Assembly: GCA_044359405.1 (NCBI GenBank)
Contig: JBIKMC010000132.1
Location: 1-8,980 of the forward strand
Direction: 5' to 3'
Origin: SYIM01 sp044359405
Lineage (GTDB): Bacteria; Pseudomonadota; Gammaproteobacteria; Burkholderiales; Burkholderiaceae_E
DNA length: 8,980 nt
Within the stretch, counting starts at the first letter, position 1, and each line of letters starts with the position of its first letter. The notes beneath the pieces were generated by a model that saw only the letters and a list, made by a program, of their open reading frames with translations, did no database searches and had not been told where the DNA came from. Positions 5,394-8,980 of this stretch are shown piece by piece. Made by a program: the position numbers and the translations under genes.

Positions 5394-6110
5394 TTACGGG
5401 TGACTGAGCCAGCGCCAGAGCGTCATGGCGACCGCGCCCGCCACCAGCATGGCGATGATGGCGCGCGCCAGGCCCTGGCGGCGATAAAGCGCCCAGTCAA
5501 AGCGCTCGGCCAGGATGAGCGCAAGCCCAAAGCCTGCGGCCAAACCGCCCAGATGTGCGGCATTGTCGACCACGCCTGAGGTAAAGCCCAGAAATAGTGA
5601 AAAGCCCACAAAGGTGAGCAGAGAGTTACGGACCGGTTTGACCATGGGCGCCGGCAGACGGCTGTGTTTGGTGAAGATTGCGGCCAGAAGTGCACCGACG
5701 ACGCCAAAGATTGCGCCGGATGCGCCTACCGACACGGCGGCACGCCCCGCAAAAAACAGGCTGGCCAGAGAGCCGAACAGGCCTGACCACAGATAGATGA
5801 GCAGAAACTGCGCGTTGCCGTAGAAGCGCTCGGCGAGCCGGCCCACATCCCACAGGGCCCACATGTTGAACGCCAGATGAATGACACCCGCGTGTAAGAG
5901 GGTCGCGCTAAAGAGCCGCCAGGGTTCAAGCTGCGTCTCAGCGAGCCGGTTGCCGCCCCAGGCGAGCAACTGAGCGCCTGAGGGACTGACGATGGGCACA
6001 CCCAGGGCGATGTTCAGCAGCCAAACCGCCACGTTGATGGCAACGATGGTGGGGGTCACCCAGGTACGTGGCGTGGCCTGGTGCAGGCGATAAAGAAACT
6101 CGTCGCTCAA
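5394..6110 (-). CDS. Rhomboid-family intramembrane serine protease
   Basis: Rhomboids cut transmembrane substrates inside the lipid bilayer using a Ser-His dyad. This 238-residue protein has six or seven hydrophobic spans: about 20-37, 66-86, 101-120, 127-146, 162-180, 184-202 and 214-232. The hallmark motifs are intact. HAGVIHLAFN (73-82) gives the oxyanion-site His78 and Asn82, GASGAIFG (129-136) holds the nucleophile Ser131, and DNAAHLGG (182-189) holds His186. It is therefore predicted active, unlike inactive pseudo-rhomboids. The start is a TTG at 6110 overlapping the ruvB stop as TTGA. A strong GGGAGG 4 nt upstream, inside the last ruvB codons, supports this start and implies translational coupling. 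The substrate is unknown. The C-terminal seventh span would make it a 6+1 form, but topology was judged by eye. Confidence 0.93.
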   Translation of the reverse strand: MSDEFLYRLHQATPRTWVTPTIVAINVAVWLLNIALGVPIVSPSGAQLLAWGGNRLAETQLEPWRLFSATLLHAGVIHLAFNMWALWDVGRLAERFYGNAQFLLIYLWSGLFGSLASLFFAGRAAVSVGASGAIFGVVGALLAAIFTKHSRLPAPMVKPVRNSLLTFVGFSLFLGFTSGVVDNAAHLGGLAAGFGLALILAERFDWALYRRQGLARAIIAMLVAGAVAMTLWRWLSHP

Positions 6111-7144
6111 GCGCCCTCCCAGAGCTCGGGTGCGCGTCCGCCAGGCTGGGTCAGTCCGAAGTGATGCCAGGCGCTTGCGGTGGCGATTCGCCCGCGTGGC
6201 GTTCGCTGAATGTAGCCCTGCTGAATCAGATAGGGTTCGAGCACGTCTTCGATCGTGTCGCGTTCTTCACCGATGGCCGCGGCCAGGTTGTCCAGACCCA
6301 CTGGCCCACCGCCAAAACGTTCAATCATGGCCCTGAGCAGTTTGCGGTCCATGAGGTCGAAGCCCACGGCATCGACATCGAGCATTTGCAGTGCCGCGTC
6401 AGCGACGGCGGGGTCGATTCGACCGCCCGCTTTGACCTCAGCATAGTCGCGAACCCGACGCAACAGCCGATTGGCGATTCGCGGCGTGCCACGCGAACGG
6501 CGCGCGATTTCACGCGCACCATCGCCAGAGATGGGTGCGCCCAGCAGACCCGCCGACCGACTCACGATGAGGGTGAGTTCATCGACGTCATAGAACTCGA
6601 GACGTTCAACAATGCCGAAGCGATCGCGAAGGGGATTGGTGAGCATGCCGGCCCGCGTGGTGGCGCCCACCAGGGTGAAGGGCTGAAGATCGAGCTTGAT
6701 GGATCGGGCGGCCGGGCCTTCGCCGATCATGATGTCGATCTGGTAGTCCTCAAGCGCCGGGTAGAGAATTTCTTCGACCACCGGCGACAGTCGATGGATT
6801 TCATCAATGAAAAGAACATCGTTCTTTTCAAGACTGGTAAGAATGGCAGCCAGATCTCCGGGGCGCTCGATGACCGGGCCTGAGGTTTGCCGCAGCTTCA
6901 CGCCCATCTCGCTGGCGATGATATGTGCAAGCGTGGTCTTGCCCAGGCCAGGCGGGCCGAATAGCAGCAGATGATCAAGCGCCTCACCGCGCCCTCGAGC
7001 GGCCGCGATGAAAATCTCAAGCTGTTCGCGGATCTTGCGCTGACCGACATAGTCAGCCAGCGTGCGGGGGCGCAGGGCCCGTTCGACCACCTCTTCAGAG
7101 GCGGTCGCAGGCGCGGCCGACACCAGGCGATCATGCTCAATCAT
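6107..7144 (-). CDS. ruvB: RuvB, Holliday-junction branch-migration ATPase
   Basis: RuvB is the hexameric AAA+ motor that, loaded by RuvA, pulls DNA through Holliday junctions during recombinational repair. The 345-residue protein is of normal family length. Walker A is FGPPGLGKTT (62-71) with Lys69, and Walker B is LFIDEIH (111-117) with Asp114 and Glu115. Sensor 1 lies at ATTRAG (161-166). The arginine-finger region is PLRDRFG (171-177), and sensor 2 is RGTPRIANRLLRR (218-230). A C-terminal winged-helix domain occupies about 260-335. The ATG at 7144 follows ruvA by 33 nt, with a GAGG 9 nt upstream. Its stop overlaps the TTG start of the rhomboid gene. Confidence 0.99.
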   Translation of the reverse strand: MIEHDRLVSAAPATASEEVVERALRPRTLADYVGQRKIREQLEIFIAAARGRGEALDHLLLFGPPGLGKTTLAHIIASEMGVKLRQTSGPVIERPGDLAAILTSLEKNDVLFIDEIHRLSPVVEEILYPALEDYQIDIMIGEGPAARSIKLDLQPFTLVGATTRAGMLTNPLRDRFGIVERLEFYDVDELTLIVSRSAGLLGAPISGDGAREIARRSRGTPRIANRLLRRVRDYAEVKAGGRIDPAVADAALQMLDVDAVGFDLMDRKLLRAMIERFGGGPVGLDNLAAAIGEERDTIEDVLEPYLIQQGYIQRTPRGRIATASAWHHFGLTQPGGRAPELWEGA

Positions 7145-7177
7145 GGGTGACGACCTCGTGCTCAGGCGGGGGCTTCA

Positions 7178-7756
7178 TCAGGCCTTACCCAGGCTGCGCA
7201 GGGTCTGACGGATGCCCTCTGAGACGGCAAGGCCTGCCGGCAGTGCACGCACCGCCGTGCTGGCTTCTCGCTCGGAGTAGCCCAGGGCAAGCAGAGCGCG
7301 CAAAATATCGCCACTGGCATCGACCGCGCTTGAGCTACCCGCACCGGGAAGGGCGTCAGCCAGGCGCCCCTTGAGCTCAAGCAGCAGCCGCTCGGCGGTT
7401 TTGCGGCCGATGCCGGGAACCTTGAGCAGCCGGGCGCTTTCCTGCAGGGCCACCGCCTGGGTTAGGTCGGTGACCGACAGGCCTGACAGCACCGCCAGCG
7501 CCGTGCGCGGGCCAACCCCGGAGATACGGATGAGCTGATCGAAGGCCTCGCGTTCGCCGGCCGTTAAGAAACCATAGAGCAGGTGTGCGTCTTCGCGAAC
7601 GATGAGGCGCGTAAACAAACTGACACGAGCGCCAATCTCGGGTAGGTCGTAAAACGTGCTCATGGGCACATCGACCTGATAGCCCACGCCCGCCACGTCG
7701 ATAAGGACCGACGGCGGCGACTTCTCAAGCAGGGAGCCCGACAGCCGTGCAATCAT
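7178..7756 (-). CDS. ruvA: RuvA, Holliday-junction DNA-binding subunit
   Basis: RuvA tetramers hold the Holliday junction in an open square form and recruit RuvB. The product has 192 residues. The N-terminal OB-fold domain (1-62) contains the acidic pin residues Glu55 and Asp56 in VREDAHLLYGF, at the same numbers as in E. coli. Two helix-hairpin-helix motifs follow: RISGVGPRTALAVL (77-90) and KVPGIGRKTAERLL (112-125). A Gly/Ser/Ala linker (about 136-147) joins the RuvB-binding domain III (about 149-191, DILRALLALGYSEREA). The ATG at 7756 is 22 nt after ruvC with only a weak ribosome site. The short gap leaves no room for a separate promoter of normal size. Confidence 0.99.
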   Translation of the reverse strand: MIARLSGSLLEKSPPSVLIDVAGVGYQVDVPMSTFYDLPEIGARVSLFTRLIVREDAHLLYGFLTAGEREAFDQLIRISGVGPRTALAVLSGLSVTDLTQAVALQESARLLKVPGIGRKTAERLLLELKGRLADALPGAGSSSAVDASGDILRALLALGYSEREASTAVRALPAGLAVSEGIRQTLRSLGKA

Positions 7757-7778
7757 GGTGAGATCTTATCAGGCGAAT

Positions 7779-8324
7779 TCAACCTGAACGCAGACGTCCG
7801 CGACGGCTGCGAGCGCCGCTGCGGCTCATTGATAGGGCGTTTGCAGTCAGGCGACCGGTCAGGCTGTCCGCATGCGCATGGCAGATGGCGCAGGCCAACG
7901 CATCGGCCGCGTCAGCCGAAGGTTCCGCCGGAAGGGCCAGCAGTCGCTTCACCATTGCCTGAATCTGTTCTTTGGTAGCGCGACCATAGCCCACCACCGA
8001 CTGCTTGACCTGTAGGGCGGTGTATTCATGCACCGGCAGGTCGCGGGTAGCCAGGCAGGTGATGGCAGCACCGCGCGCCTGCCCCAGTGCGAGCGTGGCC
8101 TGGGGGTTGACATTGACGAACACGATCTCAACAGAGGCAAGCTCGGGTTGATAGGCCTTGATGACTTCTGCAAGCCCGTCATGGATGGTGCGCAGTCGGG
8201 GCGCCAGTGCGCCATCGGGAACGCGAATGACGCCGCTGGCGACATAGCTGAGCTGACTGCCCCGTACATCGATCACGCCAAAACCCGTCCGCCTCAGACC
8301 GGGATCCACGCCCAGAATGCGCAT
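7779..8324 (-). CDS. ruvC: RuvC, Holliday-junction resolvase
   Basis: RuvC is the dimeric metal-dependent endonuclease that cuts Holliday junctions symmetrically. From the ATG at 8324 it has 181 residues, starting MRILGVDPGLRRTG, the usual beginning of the family. The four catalytic acids fall exactly at the E. coli numbers: Asp7, Glu66 (SVEIVFV), Asp138 and Asp141 (SADAADALA). The NPQATLALGQARG helix (73-85) matches the family. The last 18 residues or so form an Arg/Ser-rich basic tail with no conserved motif. A longer reading from a TTG at 8408 would overlap the end of purH and add non-homologous residues, so it was not used. The gene begins 19 nt after the purH stop with only a weak ribosome site, so it is probably in one transcript with purH. 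Confidence 0.98.
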   Translation of the reverse strand: MRILGVDPGLRRTGFGVIDVRGSQLSYVASGVIRVPDGALAPRLRTIHDGLAEVIKAYQPELASVEIVFVNVNPQATLALGQARGAAITCLATRDLPVHEYTALQVKQSVVGYGRATKEQIQAMVKRLLALPAEPSADAADALACAICHAHADSLTGRLTANALSMSRSGARSRRGRLRSG

Positions 8325-8343
8325 GATGGGCGCGTCCCGCTGC

Positions 8344-8980
8344 TCAGTGGCGAAAGTGTCGAACACCTGTAAACACCATGGCGATACCGCGCTCGTCGGC
8401 AGCGTCAATCACCTCGGCATCGCGCATGGATCCGCCCGGCTGAACGACTGCGACCGCGCCGAAGTCCGCCACCACATCGAGGCCATCACGAAACGGGAAA
8501 AACGCGTCGGAGGCTACCACCGAACCCGCCAGGCTGAGCCCGGCCGCCTGCGCCTTGATGGAGGCGATACGGGCTGAGTCGAGCCGGCTCATCTGCCCGG
8601 CGCCTACGCCCAGAGTCATCGCGTCTGCGCAATAGACGATGGCGTTGCTTTTGACGTACTTGGCTACCTTCCAGGCAAACAGAAGATCGTCCAGCTGCTG
8701 CGCTGTGGGGGCCTTGCGCGTGACTACCTTCATGTCGCCGCGAGCCAGAATGTGCCGATCAGCGGTTTGAACCAACACCCCGGAGCCCACCCGTTTGATG
8801 TCCACATCACTTGAGAGCGAAACGTTCTGCGTGGCGCCCGCGGCGGGCAGATTGATCTGCAGCACCCGGACATTGACCTTGGTCTGCAGTACCGCCAGCG
8901 CCTGCGCGCTGAAGCCGGGCGCGATCAGCACTTCGACAAACTGTTTGCACACCTGTTGAGCTGCCGCTTCATCAAGTGGG
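8344..8980 (-). CDS. purH: PurH, bifunctional AICAR transformylase / IMP cyclohydrolase (C-terminal part)
   Basis: PurH performs the last two steps of IMP synthesis: formylation of AICAR with 10-formyl-tetrahydrofolate, then ring closure. About 211 codons of the C-terminal AICAR transformylase domain are visible. The 5' part, including the cyclohydrolase domain, lies beyond the right edge. Recognisable blocks in order are DEAAAQQV at the edge, FVEVLIAPGFS, WKVAKYVKSNAIVY, TLGVGAGQMSRLDSARIA, SDAFFPFRDGLD, VQPGGSMRDAEVIDAADE and the family ending VFTGVRHFRH. The Lys-Ser-Asn and Gln-Met-Ser-Arg residues match the folate/AICAR site of the family. The frame is open to the window edge. An internal GTG at 8952 is not a start, because homologous sequence continues upstream of it. 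Confidence 0.98.
   Translation of the reverse strand, partial: PLDEAAAQQVCKQFVEVLIAPGFSAQALAVLQTKVNVRVLQINLPAAGATQNVSLSSDVDIKRVGSGVLVQTADRHILARGDMKVVTRKAPTAQQLDDLLFAWKVAKYVKSNAIVYCADAMTLGVGAGQMSRLDSARIASIKAQAAGLSLAGSVVASDAFFPFRDGLDVVADFGAVAVVQPGGSMRDAEVIDAADERGIAMVFTGVRHFRH

Noticed and set aside
6068..6883. Plus-strand 271-codon open frame opposite ruvB
   Set aside because: It is antisense to fully conserved RuvB. The composition looks like reverse-complement coding sequence and no domain is seen.
8325..8408. RuvC starting at TTG 8408
   Set aside because: It overlaps the purH end by 65 nt and adds 28 residues before the invariant MRILGVDPG start. The catalytic residue numbers match E. coli only from 8324.

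Overview
The window carries one unbroken run of eleven genes, all read on the minus strand, so the biological order runs from high to low coordinates. The layout is purH (3' part) – ruvC – ruvA – ruvB – rhomboid protease – KDG kinase – ybgC – tolQ – tolR – tolA – tolB – pal (5' part). GC content is fairly high (about 60% by eye). The purH–ruvCAB order together with a complete ybgC-tolQRAB-pal cluster points to a Gram-negative proteobacterium, most likely a betaproteobacterium of the Burkholderiales. That placement is inferred from family knowledge and was not tested by a search.

Region 1 (8344-8980, right edge) is the C-terminal AICAR transformylase part of PurH, in purine synthesis. Region 2 (6107-8324) is the full Holliday-junction set. 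RuvC cuts the junction, RuvA binds it, and RuvB is the AAA+ branch-migration motor. The catalytic residues of all three are present. The gaps between these genes are 19-33 nt, and no LexA-like box is visible in them.

Region 3 (4408-6110) inserts two unrelated genes. The first is an intramembrane rhomboid protease with an intact Ser-His pair; it starts on a TTG that overlaps the ruvB stop. The second is a PfkB-family sugar kinase with the signature of 2-keto-3-deoxygluconate kinase. Region 4 (1-4388) is the cell-envelope Tol-Pal machine. It comprises the YbgC thioesterase, the TolQ/TolR proton-driven motor, the TolA periplasmic transmission rod, the TolB beta-propeller and the Pal lipoprotein, which is cut by the window edge. 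Together they keep the outer membrane attached and constricting during division.

Two candidate internal promoters can be read. A TAGAAT box overlaps the kdgK stop just before ybgC, and a perfect TATAAT lies in the only sizeable intergenic gap (tolA-tolB, 141 nt). These would split the run into purH/ruv/rhomboid/kdgK, ybgC-tolQRA and tolB-pal units. No RNA genes, mobile elements, CRISPR arrays or clear intrinsic terminators were seen. No gene-free stretch exceeds 300 nt. I found no sign of a previously undescribed system. The points worth a second look are local: start-site choices, repeats inside tolA, the tolA-tolB junction, and the odd placement of the rhomboid and KDG kinase genes.
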